The translations under genes and the position numbers were made by a program. The notes under the pieces are model-generated. The model did not search any database and was not told where the DNA came from. It saw nothing but the letters and a program-made list of their open reading frames with translations. From Helicobacter cynogastricus (GTDB taxonomy: Bacteria; Campylobacterota; Campylobacteria; Campylobacterales; Helicobacteraceae): 64,000 nt of DNA. The stretch's first letter is position 1, and each line of letters begins with the position of its first letter. The stretch lies in contig NZ_FZMQ01000005.1 of the NCBI RefSeq assembly GCF_900197855.1, positions 336,175-400,174 on the forward strand. The letters run 5' to 3'. This document shows positions 56,784-64,000 of this stretch, piece after piece.

Positions 56784-57545
56784 TTACATGTATAGGCCAC
56801 CATTGACCTTAAGCGTTTCTCCTGTAATGTAGCTCGCTCCATCGCTGAGCAGGAACGCCACCGCATCAGCCACTTCCTTAGCCTCACCCAGCCGTCCTAA
56901 AGGGATATTTTTAAGATAGCCTTCTTTGAAATCGTCCTTAAGCCCAGCGTTCATGTCGGTTGCGATAAATCCGGGCGTAATGCAGTTAAAGCGGATATTG
57001 CGCAAAGCCCCCTCATAGGCAAAGGATTTGCTCATAGAGATTACACCGCCCTTACTGGCAGCATAGTTAGTCTGTCCTATATTGCCCCGTTCGGCGATCA
57101 CAGAAGAGAGGTTCACCACACTGCCAAATTTTTGTTTACCCATCACTTTGAGAGCTTCGCGGCAACCTATAAAGGTAGAGCGCAGGTTGACCTCTAACAC
57201 CTGCATGAAGTCCTCAGTTTTCATGCGTACGGCTAGTTTGTCCAGGACGATGCCCGCATTATTGACCAAGTAGCTCAAGCCTCCATCTGCATCTGTGATG
57301 AGTTTGAGCCCATGAACAAAGTCCTCTTCATTGGAAACATCAAATCTCACCAAAGCAGCACGCCCGCCTGCCTCTTCGATCTCTTTCTTGAGGCTATCAG
57401 CAGTTTCTGGATTGCCCCGATAGTTGATCCACACTTTGAGGCGTTGCCCCTCCTTGTTGGTGTAGCCCCCCAACAAGAGCGCAATCGCGCGCCCAATCCC
57501 CCGAGTGGCACCGGTTACCAAGACATTATGTCCGCTAAATTCCAC
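56784..57545 (-). CDS. fabG: 3-oxoacyl-ACP reductase
   Basis: A 253-residue short-chain dehydrogenase that reduces 3-ketoacyl-ACP with NADPH. TGATRGIGRAIALLL (nucleotide binding), NNAGIV, the catalytic Ser in NLSSVIAERGN and the Y-x3-K of NYAASKGGVI are all present; GETLKVNGGLYM closes the protein. A small insert near residues 28-37 (GGYTNKEGQRLK) slightly lengthens it. GTG start, preceded by GGGGGAG and 9 nt after rpsU. Confidence 0.95.
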   Translation of the reverse strand: MEFSGHNVLVTGATRGIGRAIALLLGGYTNKEGQRLKVWINYRGNPETADSLKKEIEEAGGRAALVRFDVSNEEDFVHGLKLITDADGGLSYLVNNAGIVLDKLAVRMKTEDFMQVLEVNLRSTFIGCREALKVMGKQKFGSVVNLSSVIAERGNIGQTNYAASKGGVISMSKSFAYEGALRNIRFNCITPGFIATDMNAGLKDDFKEGYLKNIPLGRLGEAKEVADAVAFLLSDGASYITGETLKVNGGLYM

Positions 57546-57554
57546 ACACTCCCC

Positions 57555-57767
57555 CTATAGTTTGGATTCGTAACGGCGCAACATATAAAGGCGTTTGAGA
57601 ATTTTCTTCTTGGCGTTGATTTTCTGCTTTTTACGCTTTTCGGTCTTAGACTCGAAAAAACGCCTTGCGCGACATTCTGTAACGACCAAATTACGATCGG
57701 TTTGCTTTTTAAAGCGTCTGTACGCTTCATCAAAGCTATCGCTCTCCCTAACTTTAATGCCCGGCAT
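57555..57767 (-). CDS. rpsU: 30S ribosomal protein S21
   Basis: A 70-residue basic ribosomal protein: [20 protein letters not shown], then [20 protein letters not shown]. The ATG 57767 has AGGTGA upstream and gives the expected length; longer in-frame versions read into a non-coding leader. It heads the fatty-acid unit, as HP0562 does. Confidence 0.95.
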   Translation of the reverse strand: MPGIKVRESDSFDEAYRRFKKQTDRNLVVTECRARRFFESKTEKRKKQKINAKKKILKRLYMLRRYESKL

Positions 57768-57847
57768 GCCATCACCTACTTTCTTAATCAGATGCAACAA
57801 TTTTAACAAAAATTTGTAAAATTAACTTGAAATGGCTCAAAATTTGT

Positions 57848-57853
57848 TATAAT
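57848..57853 (+). promoter_or_regulatory. -10 box for tRNA-Arg
   Basis: TATAAT 10 nt before the tRNA 5' end. Confidence 0.65.
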
Positions 57854-57863
57854 AGGCTTTTTC

Positions 57864-57940
57864 GTGCTCATAGCTCAGCTGAATAGAGCAACAGGTTGCG
57901 GTCCTGTAGGTCGGGGGTTTGAATCCCTCTGAGCACACCA
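57864..57940 (+). tRNA. tRNA-Arg (GCG)
   Basis: A 77-nt cloverleaf with encoded CCA. Acceptor GTGCTCA pairs with TGAGCAC; the anticodon stem-loop is ACAGG-TTGCGGT-CCTGT, anticodon GCG, reading CGC (and CGU by wobble). Many bacteria use an ACG anticodon edited to inosine for this box. prfB follows 36 nt downstream, possibly in the same transcript. Confidence 0.95.
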
Positions 57941-57976
57941 CTCTTCGCTAGACAAAATCCTATCTTTTGGAATGTA

Positions 57977-59068
57977 ATGGACGCTTATCAGTACAGCGAA
58001 CTGCTCAAGGAATTAGAAAACAAGTGTCAAAATGTTGCCCAGATCATCAAACCGGATCAGTTACAAGAGAGTTTAGATGCGCTAGAAAGCGCGCAGGCAG
58101 ACCCCCTCTTCTGGCAAGATAGCGAACAGGCCGCGCTCAAAAATCAAGAGAAGGCCAAGATCGAGCGCGTCCTGCAGAATTATAGTGCCGTATATCACGC
58201 CCTAGTAGAGGCGCGTGAACTCTTTGAGCTGGTGCAAAATGACGATCCTGCCACCCTAGTCCAGCTTTTTGAGGATGTCCCCCATTTGCAAGCTCAAGTA
58301 CAAAGCTTAGAGGTAGGGGTGATGCTCAGTAATGCCCATGACGGACGGAATGCTATCGTGAGTATTCAGCCGGGTGCTGGAGGAGTGGAAAGTCAGGACT
58401 GGGGAAGCATGCTCTATCGCATGTACCTGCGCTGGGCGGAGCGCAAGGGCTTTAAGGTAGAGCTCTTAGACTACCAAGAGGGCGAGGAGGCAGGCATTAA
58501 AGGCGTGGCATTCATCATCCGCGGGGTGAATGTCTATGGCTACATGAAAAATGAAAATGGCGTACACCGCCTTGTGCGTATGTCCCCCTTCAATGCTAAT
58601 GGCAAACGCCATACCAGTTTTGCCAGCGTGCAGGTGAGTCCAGAGGTAGATGATGATATTGATATTGTGATTGAGGATAAAGATATTCGCATTGACACCT
58701 ATCGGGCCAGCGGGGCGGGCGGCCAGCATGTCAACAAGACCGAGTCAGCTATTCGCATTACCCATTTTGCTACCGGAATCGTGGTGCAGTGCCAAAACGA
58801 TCGCAGTCAGCATAAAAATAAAGCGATGGCACTTAAAATGCTCAAATCTCGTCTCTATGAATTAGAGTTGCACAAACAAAAGGAACAGAGCAACGCAGAG
58901 GAAAAGAGCGAAATAGGTTGGGGACATCAAATCCGCAGCTATGTTCTAGCCCCCTATCAGCAGATCAAGGACGCGCGTAGCGAAATTGCCTATAGCAATG
59001 TGGAGGCAATTTTAGATGGAGATTTAGATGCCATCATGGAAGCCGTGCTCGTTTCTAAAGCGCAATAA
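57977..59068 (+). CDS. prfB: Peptide chain release factor 2
   Basis: A 363-residue class I release factor for UGA and UAA stops. The stop-recognition SPF tripeptide is in [10 protein letters not shown] near 204-213 and the catalytic GGQ is in [15 protein letters not shown] near 244-258. The frame is uninterrupted; the programmed +1 frameshift that controls prfB in many bacteria is absent, so autoregulation of that kind is not possible here. Corresponds to HP0171, followed by cheZ. Confidence 0.96.
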   Translation: MDAYQYSELLKELENKCQNVAQIIKPDQLQESLDALESAQADPLFWQDSEQAALKNQEKAKIERVLQNYSAVYHALVEARELFELVQNDDPATLVQLFEDVPHLQAQVQSLEVGVMLSNAHDGRNAIVSIQPGAGGVESQDWGSMLYRMYLRWAERKGFKVELLDYQEGEEAGIKGVAFIIRGVNVYGYMKNENGVHRLVRMSPFNANGKRHTSFASVQVSPEVDDDIDIVIEDKDIRIDTYRASGAGGQHVNKTESAIRITHFATGIVVQCQNDRSQHKNKAMALKMLKSRLYELELHKQKEQSNAEEKSEIGWGHQIRSYVLAPYQQIKDARSEIAYSNVEAILDGDLDAIMEAVLVSKAQ

Positions 59069-59090
59069 GCTAGACGCAAAAGTCTTTAGC

Positions 59091-59096
59091 TATAAT
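59091..59096 (+). promoter_or_regulatory. -10 box for cheZ
   Basis: TATAAT 30 nt before the cheZ ATG. Confidence 0.55.
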
Positions 59097-59126
59097 CTAG
59101 GCCAAATTTGGGGCGAAGGAGAGTGA

Positions 59127-59888
59127 ATGACGCAGGAAGAATTAGATGCCTTGATTAATGGGGGCGGTTTGGAAGGAATCGAACCCTTAGATAAGGAGAT
59201 GGAAAATCAAGAAGAAGGCGCGCTCTCTTCAGATGAGGATTCCAATAAGGATAAGGACAAGCAAAAGGAAAGTAGCTGGAATGAGGCCTATAGGAATTAC
59301 AGAGTGGATCAGAAAATGGCCGAGAAATACGGCAAAGTGGATTCTGAAGAATGGCCTCCCCCACCTCCTACTGAGGAACACAAAGTTGTCCATCAATTAG
59401 ACGATGTTACGCGCGATTCAGAGGTCAAAGCGACACAGGTCTTTGATCAATTAGATTATATTAGCGTCAGCTCAGAAAATATCACTAGAACGCTTAAGAA
59501 AATCAAAACGCCCCTACAAAAGCATTTAGAAATTTTTGAAACCCTAGCTCAGACTTTCCCTCTCATTAACACTTTCCAGACTTCCTTAGAGGAAACACGG
59601 GAGATTTTAAAAGGGATCGATCGCATTCAAGAGAGTGCGGAGGGGTGCGCGGATAGTGCTATGCAGGCGATGGATATTATGCAATTTCAAGACATCCACC
59701 GCCAAAAGATCGAACGAGTGATCAATGTCATGCGCGCGCTCACCCAATACATGAACTCTCTGTTTGAGGGCAATATTGAGGATTCTAAACGCGTAAGTTC
59801 TGCCTCTTATATTATTGGAGATGATAGTGAGAGTGTGGCCAGTGAAAGCGATATTGAAGCCTTGATTGCCGCCTTTGGCAAGAAGTGA
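59127..59888 (+). CDS. cheZ: CheY-P phosphatase CheZ (HP0170 type)
   Basis: A 253-residue chemotaxis phosphatase. A long helical hairpin (about 85-210) contains the catalytic motif DIMQFQDIHRQKIERV near 181-196, with the Asp and Gln that attack CheY-P. The C-terminal ESDIEALIAAFGKK is the CheY-binding tail, and the N-terminal TQEELDALINGGG resembles the same kind of binding peptide as in FliM and FliY. An acidic, low-complexity linker (about 15-75) connects it. ATG behind AAGGAGAG. Works downstream of the chemoreceptor at 296-1888. Confidence 0.88.
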   Translation: MTQEELDALINGGGLEGIEPLDKEMENQEEGALSSDEDSNKDKDKQKESSWNEAYRNYRVDQKMAEKYGKVDSEEWPPPPPTEEHKVVHQLDDVTRDSEVKATQVFDQLDYISVSSENITRTLKKIKTPLQKHLEIFETLAQTFPLINTFQTSLEETREILKGIDRIQESAEGCADSAMQAMDIMQFQDIHRQKIERVINVMRALTQYMNSLFEGNIEDSKRVSSASYIIGDDSESVASESDIEALIAAFGKK

Positions 59889-59897
59889 TCCCTTTGT

Positions 59898-61163
59898 ATG
59901 CCTGTAGAATTGCTCGCTCCTGCAGGGAATCTCCACAAACTTAAAATCGCCCTAGATTATGGCGCAGACGCGCTTTATGGTGGACTGGGGCAGTTTTCCT
60001 TGCGCAACCGCGCTTCTAAAAATTTTGATTTAGAAAGCTTTAAAGAGGGGGTTGCGCTTGCTCACACGCGGGGCAAAAAGTTTTACGCTACCCTGAACGC
60101 TTTCCCTTTTAACTCCCAGATCAAGCTCTTAGAAGAGCATTTGTATAAGTTGGCCGATTGTAAGGTAGACGCGCTCATTATCGCCACGATCGGCGTGCTC
60201 AAGCTCGCCCAAAAACTCACCCCCCATATCCCTATCCATCTTTCCACGCAAGCCAATGTGATGAATGTCTTGGATGCGCGCGCTTTTTATGAAATGGGAG
60301 TCAAGCGCATCGTGGTGGCTAGAGAAATGAGCTTAAATGATGTGGTAGAGATCAAAAAAGCTCTGCCCGATCTGGAGTTAGAAATTTTTGTGCATGGAAG
60401 CATGTGTTTTGCTTTTTCGGGGCGTTGTCTTATCTCTGCTTTGCAACATGGGCGCGTGCCCAATCGGGGGAGTTGCGCCAATGACTGCCGTTTTGATTAT
60501 GAATACTATATTAAAAACCCTGATACAGGCGTGATGATGCGCTTAGAGGAAGAAGAGGGCGTGGGCACACATATCCTTAATGCCAAAGACTTAAATCTAG
60601 CCAGTCATATCGCGCCCATTTTGCAAAGCCAAGCCATTAGCGCACTCAAAATTGAGGGGCGCACCAAATCTAGTTACTATGCGGCCATCACTACTAAGAC
60701 TTATCGCACCGCCATAGAAGATTATTACAATAACCAGTACCGCCCCGCGCTCTATCAAGCTGAGTTGTCTACGCTTAAAAATCGCGGTTTCACGCAGGGC
60801 TATTTGATTCAACGCCCCCACCAACGCCTAGACACACAAAATTTTGCAAGCGCGCTGAGCGAGGGAGATTTTCAGGTCAATGGGGAAGTGTTGGAAAATG
60901 GAGAGTATTTTTTATGCAAATTCACCACAAAACCTAATACAGAATACGAGATTGTTTTGCCCTACAAGGCGCATGTAGAGCCTATTATCAATGAAATTGG
61001 GAAAATTTACGCTTTTGAGGGTAAGTATTATCTTTACTTGTATAAAATTCTGCTCCAAGATGGGAAAGAATTAGAGGCTATTCATAGTGGAAATACTCAC
61101 CCTGTCAAACTCCCTGTCAAACTTCCTCCTTACAGCTTTTTGCGCATTAAAAATTCTTCTTAG
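59898..61163 (+). CDS. U32-family peptidase-like protein
   Basis: A 421-residue protein of the U32 family (HP0169, earlier called a collagenase; relatives such as TrhP/RlhA are RNA-hydroxylation factors). PVELLAPAGNLHKLKIALDYGADALYGG is the N-terminal signature, EIFVHGSMCFAFSGRCLIS near 165-183 with NRGSCANDCRFDY near 191-203 holds the family cysteines, and ALKIEGRTKSSYY near 251-263 is the third conserved block. Starts 9 nt after cheZ. Its end is 4 nt before the repeat-coded leader frame. RNA modification is likelier than proteolysis. Confidence 0.88.
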   Translation: MPVELLAPAGNLHKLKIALDYGADALYGGLGQFSLRNRASKNFDLESFKEGVALAHTRGKKFYATLNAFPFNSQIKLLEEHLYKLADCKVDALIIATIGVLKLAQKLTPHIPIHLSTQANVMNVLDARAFYEMGVKRIVVAREMSLNDVVEIKKALPDLELEIFVHGSMCFAFSGRCLISALQHGRVPNRGSCANDCRFDYEYYIKNPDTGVMMRLEEEEGVGTHILNAKDLNLASHIAPILQSQAISALKIEGRTKSSYYAAITTKTYRTAIEDYYNNQYRPALYQAELSTLKNRGFTQGYLIQRPHQRLDTQNFASALSEGDFQVNGEVLENGEYFLCKFTTKPNTEYEIVLPYKAHVEPIINEIGKIYAFEGKYYLYLYKILLQDGKELEAIHSGNTHPVKLPVKLPPYSFLRIKNSS

Positions 61164-61167
61164 GAAT

Positions 61168-61374
61168 ATGGAGGCGAGTCCAAGAGTCCAAGAGTCCAAG
61201 AGTCCAAGAGTCCAAGAGTCCAAGAGTCCAAGAGTCCAAGAGTCCAAGAGTCCAAGAGTCCAAGAGTCCAAGAGTCCAAGAGTCCAAGAGTCCAAGAGTC
61301 CAAGAGTCCAAGAGTCCAAGAGTCCAAGAGTCCAAGAGTCCAAATCCACGTTTTTAGGAGGTTTGCAAGTGTGA
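61168..61374 (+). CDS. Repeat-coded leader peptide coupled to the Hop-like gene
   Basis: An open frame of 68 codons starting ATG GAG GCG 4 nt after the U32 gene. Nearly all of it is the octamer array, read as repeated SPRVQESK, and it ends FLGGLQV with a TGA at 61372-61374 that overlaps both the GTG (61371) and ATG (61374) starts of the next gene. AGGA lies only 2 nt before its ATG, so initiation may depend on ribosomes finishing the U32 gene. The overlap is the classic arrangement for translational coupling. That it is translated is an inference; it may equally be a by-product of the repeat. Confidence 0.45.
   Translation: MEASPRVQESKSPRVQESKSPRVQESKSPRVQESKSPRVQESKSPRVQESKSPRVQESKSTFLGGLQV
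61176..61343. repeat. 21 tandem octamers GAGTCCAA
   Basis: Exactly 21 perfect copies of GAGTCCAA with no spacer. The unit has no stop codon in any plus-strand frame. The array ends 12 nt before a strong AGGAGG ribosome-binding site and 27 nt before the GTG of the outer membrane protein gene. Length change by slippage is expected. Confidence 0.97.
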
Positions 61375-63839
61375 TGATGCGCTTCCTTGTGATGTGGTTC
61401 TGCGCGTTTGCTCTGTCTCTAGCCCACCCTTCGGTCGCTTCTTACTTGGATGGTTCCTTTTTTTCTGTAGGTGTAGACTTGGGCGGAGGGGATGCTTTAG
61501 AAAGCGAACGAGTGATTCCAAGTACGGACACTACAAAACAACAAATCTACAAAACAAATCTGCAATCCTATGACGAAGCAATCAATAATCTTAAAAACAA
61601 CCAAGCCAACACCATAGCTGTCCTTAAAAGTCTAGCCCAACAGCTCACAAATCTTGATCCAAATTCGCCCACTCTTAGCGCGCTTGTCAATAAAATTGAG
61701 GAGATGATTATCCATCCCTCCAACATTGATCTTGAAGCTCTAACAAGCAGTGTGAATGCCTATAACACCTATTTACAACAAACACTCACGCAATACAAAA
61801 ATGCCAACAAACAACTCCTATTGCAAAGCCGACAAGCCATAGATAATTACGCAAAAGAGGTTGATACGGCTAATGCTCAGAATAAACTTATTCTTCAAAA
61901 TGCTCTCACTACTATTGACAACTTTAACAACGCAATGAGCACTACGGCTAAGAAACTCAATATTACCTACACCTCTATACCTCTACCCAAATCCTTGCAA
62001 AATTGTGGCGCACAACAAGCGTGCATTGACAATTTATCGCCTAGAGCCACGATTCAAGCTCTCTCTAGCATGTCTGAAAGTATGAATAATGTGGTTTCTG
62101 TCGTAGGAAATGATATAAACGCACTAGATCAAGCCAACCAGCAGCTGGCTGTCCAATATGCAAGCCAATACAGCAAACTTAAAGCTGATAGGGAAAATGC
62201 CATTAATGACGCCCTTAACGATGTGGGAAATATTGTTAAAATCGTAGCGCGTGGCTTCACTGATCAGTGGACAGCTTATGGAGTAGGACAGGCTTTTAGT
62301 CTATCTGCTAACAATGGACAATATGTCAATGCGGCAGACACTTGTGTTTTTCAGATTATTATTCACAATAATGCGAGCGGGGGGCCAAATGGGTGTAGTT
62401 ATGGACCTGGAACAACAACTACCCTAAACTCTTTCAAAACAGCCATTCTTGATTATAATGGTTTAACAGCGTGGGCACTTTGGGATAGCATTTTTAATCT
62501 TAATGAGCTCCAAGGAAATGTCTATATCACGCCCTCTGATTGCTCCATTGGAAATTGCGCCGGAGTGCCTGCTCAACAATCTATTGATGGGATTAAAAAA
62601 TTTTTCACTTTCATAGACGGCTATATAGGTAATAACAAGACCTTTAGAGGAAACTTCTTCCCCTCTAATCTAGCCAAACCCTCCGCCAACACTCTTTATG
62701 GTATTTTAGACAATGAGCTAGAACATAACCAATTCACTTTAGCCACTAATCTTGTCAATGCTTATACAAACACCTTTATCCCAAAGATGCTCAATATGTT
62801 CCAAGAAAACCCTGTATGGTTAATGAGTGTGATGCCTTCAGGTTCTTTGGGCATTCTTGATCCTCAAGGCAAATGGGTCGCCAAACCTCTCCCAAATCTT
62901 AATCAACGAGCGGAAATTATGCAAAAGATTAAGTCTCCGGCCTTAGAATATTGCTACAACACACTCACCATCGGTTTTCAGTTTTCGCAGGGTAATGGCG
63001 TGTGCGACTATAGTAAATACGCAAATGCAATTTTTCTAGGCTATTTTGGATATGTCGATCAAGTACCCATCACAAAGCTGACCGACCAACTTAATATACC
63101 TCTAGCTTCTGCACAAACTGACATCAATAACGCAAATGTGCTCAACGCCCAGTTAGGTACATTGGAAAAACCTACAAGCTTATCCGTCCCTCCCCCCTCC
63201 TATTCTACACAGCTAGCTCCCATGCCCACTCTCCCCAATATTAATGTCGGTGGCACTCCATTGCCTCATGTGATTAGACCCAAAGCTCCCTTCTTTACTT
63301 TTTCTAGCCGCAATCTTGATATGCATCCCTTGCAAATGGGATTGCAGGCTAAATGGGGGTATCAAAAGTATTTTACTCCTTTTTTTGGCATGTCCTACTA
63401 TAGTGCTATGAGTTACCGCTACCTCTATCTCAAGAAACTAAGCGCAGACAATGATCTCAATGCTGTCAACCATTATGGCTTTGGTATTGGCACAAATTTA
63501 TTACTTAATTTTTACAGCAAAATCATAAAACCCAAGTTTGGCCATCTTATCATCCACACCTACGGACTTTTTACCGGACTTATGGGCATGTTTAATTTGT
63601 ACAATACGGCATCCCTAGATAGCTCTAAGCAGTTTTGGATCAAGAGTGCCAACCTTGATGGAGTCTTTGGATTTAGCATGCGTGTGGATCGCTTTAAGTG
63701 GATGTTAGGAGCTAGAGTTCCCCTTATTGATGCCAATCAAACCCTTAGCATCTCTGATAGCTACGGCACAGATCGGATTAACCTCGTTGACAACTATAAA
63801 AGTACTAACCTATTTTTGGATTTTTTAACTTTCTTTTAG
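61371..63839 (+). CDS. Hop-like outer membrane protein behind the octamer array
   Basis: An 822-residue outer membrane protein. A signal peptide (FLVMWFCAFALSLAHPSVA) is followed by SYLDGSFFSVGVDLGGGDAL, the N-terminal motif of many Helicobacter Hop proteins. A long Asn/Gln/Ala-rich helical region (about 45-290) with paired Cys (NCGAQQAC) is extracellular-like, and the last ~180 residues form the barrel (LQAKWGYQKYFTPFFGMSYY to LFLDFLTFF, terminal Phe). Probable adhesin or porin-like surface protein. GTG 61371 follows AGGAGG by 9 nt; ATG 61374 and 61377 are alternatives. No break in the frame; its switching potential lies upstream in the octamers. Confidence 0.85.
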   Translation: MMMRFLVMWFCAFALSLAHPSVASYLDGSFFSVGVDLGGGDALESERVIPSTDTTKQQIYKTNLQSYDEAINNLKNNQANTIAVLKSLAQQLTNLDPNSPTLSALVNKIEEMIIHPSNIDLEALTSSVNAYNTYLQQTLTQYKNANKQLLLQSRQAIDNYAKEVDTANAQNKLILQNALTTIDNFNNAMSTTAKKLNITYTSIPLPKSLQNCGAQQACIDNLSPRATIQALSSMSESMNNVVSVVGNDINALDQANQQLAVQYASQYSKLKADRENAINDALNDVGNIVKIVARGFTDQWTAYGVGQAFSLSANNGQYVNAADTCVFQIIIHNNASGGPNGCSYGPGTTTTLNSFKTAILDYNGLTAWALWDSIFNLNELQGNVYITPSDCSIGNCAGVPAQQSIDGIKKFFTFIDGYIGNNKTFRGNFFPSNLAKPSANTLYGILDNELEHNQFTLATNLVNAYTNTFIPKMLNMFQENPVWLMSVMPSGSLGILDPQGKWVAKPLPNLNQRAEIMQKIKSPALEYCYNTLTIGFQFSQGNGVCDYSKYANAIFLGYFGYVDQVPITKLTDQLNIPLASAQTDINNANVLNAQLGTLEKPTSLSVPPPSYSTQLAPMPTLPNINVGGTPLPHVIRPKAPFFTFSSRNLDMHPLQMGLQAKWGYQKYFTPFFGMSYYSAMSYRYLYLKKLSADNDLNAVNHYGFGIGTNLLLNFYSKIIKPKFGHLIIHTYGLFTGLMGMFNLYNTASLDSSKQFWIKSANLDGVFGFSMRVDRFKWMLGARVPLIDANQTLSISDSYGTDRINLVDNYKSTNLFLDFLTFF

Positions 63840-63847
63840 GATCGTGT

Positions 63848-63853
63848 TATAAT
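63848..63853 (+). promoter_or_regulatory. -10 box very close to the last outer membrane protein start
   Basis: TATAAT ends 6 nt before the ATG at 63860, so transcription would begin at or next to the start codon. Confidence 0.45.
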
Positions 63854-63859
63854 TGAAAA

Positions 63860-64000
63860 ATGCGAAAAGTTTTAGTTGTAGGTTTCTTGTTATTGAAAGG
63901 AACACTGCTGGATGCACGCAATATAGCCTCTTATTTGGATGGAGGGTTTTACGCGGTGGGGTTAGGTCTTGGCGGAGGTAATGCTTTGCAGATTACTCAA
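63860..64000 (+). CDS. Hop-like outer membrane protein, N-terminal part
   Basis: The first 47 codons of a second outer membrane protein; it runs off the right edge. A short signal peptide (RKVLVVGFLLLKGTLLDA) is followed by SYLDGGFYAVGLGLGGGNAL, nearly the same N-terminal motif as in the gene 20 nt before it, so the two are tandem paralogs. There is no Shine-Dalgarno sequence before the ATG, and the nearest -10 box would give a leaderless mRNA. Completeness of the gene cannot be judged. Confidence 0.75.
   Translation, partial: MRKVLVVGFLLLKGTLLDARNIASYLDGGFYAVGLGLGGGNALQITQ

Noticed and set aside
57977-58060. Looked for the programmed +1 frameshift site of prfB (in-frame UGA after a slippery CUU).
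   Set aside because: The frame is continuous from ATG 57977; no such site exists.
61176-61343. Array considered as a CRISPR.
   Set aside because: The units are 8 bp and directly adjacent without spacers; no cas genes nearby.
61071-61349. Minus-strand frame through the octamers reading DSWTLGLL repeats.
   Set aside because: It is the complement of the array, open only because the octamer lacks stops; no ribosome site and no downstream gene on that strand.

Overview
This window looks like chromosome from a gastric, non-pylori Helicobacter. The evidence is a FlaA flagellin of the Helicobacter type, a histidine-rich Hpn-like metal-binding protein, Hop/Hof-like outer membrane proteins, a CheZ of the HP0170 type, a sheltered tmRNA whose tag ends in YAKAA, and gene blocks that keep the order I remember from H. 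pylori 26695 (HP1460-1459, HP0214-0216, HP1058-1046, HP0840-0842, HP0920/0918, HP0132-0133, HP1232-1226, HP0562-0557, HP0171-0169). Features absent from H. pylori as I know it (RavA-ViaA, Nap maturation genes, a CetB-like PAS protein, a heme-motif chemoreceptor) point to the felis/bizzozeronii/heilmannii side of the genus. The species call is an inference.

Layout. 1-300: start of waaF on the minus strand behind six 11-bp repeats. 0.3-8.1 kb (+): chemoreceptor, dnaE, rluB, a frameshifted HinfI-like endonuclease gene and its GANTC-type methyltransferase. 8.2-11.7 kb (+): DASS transporter, cdsA, dxr. 11.7-16.7 kb: a solitary YafQ-like toxin (-), then ravA / unknown AT-rich gene / viaA (+) and a TSUP permease. 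16.7-19.9 kb: tRNA-Phe (-), xthA-PAS-napF-napD (+), a secreted unknown and tmRNA (-). 19.9-21.7 kb (-): panB-ruvB. 21.8-32.1 kb (+): a long tightly packed run of three small outer membrane proteins, M23 peptidase, minC, lpxC, tsaB-like, thrB, ylxR, infB, rbfA, rimP. 32.1-37.2 kb: tautomerase (-), LysE permease, pseB, coaBC, an unknown gene and dnaJ (+). 37.2-51.4 kb is almost all minus: a poly-C phase-variable outer membrane protein (currently out of frame), hpn-like, ThiD2-like, BI-1 family protein, WlbA-like dehydrogenase, a FrpB-type TonB receptor, sdaA-sdaC, and cytochrome c553 / rppH-lysC-hobA-holB-folP. 51.4-57.8 kb: hemW (+), flaA (-), and the lipid block rpsU-fabG-(26-aa protein)-acpP-fabF-accA (-). 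57.8-64 kb (+): tRNA-Arg, prfB, cheZ, a U32 protein, then an array of 21 octamers leading into two tandem Hop-like outer membrane proteins.

The theme of the accessory parts is the changeable cell surface. Three simple-sequence tracts sit at surface genes: 11-mers at waaF (LPS core), a run of 11 C in an outer membrane protein gene, and 21 octamers that encode a leader peptide whose stop codon overlaps the start of the next outer membrane protein. The octamer leader is the most unusual structure here: because 8 is not a multiple of 3 and the unit has no stop in any frame, copy number should select between coupled, fused and early-terminated translation. The second point of interest is the ravA-viaA pair with an unknown AT-rich gene inserted between them.
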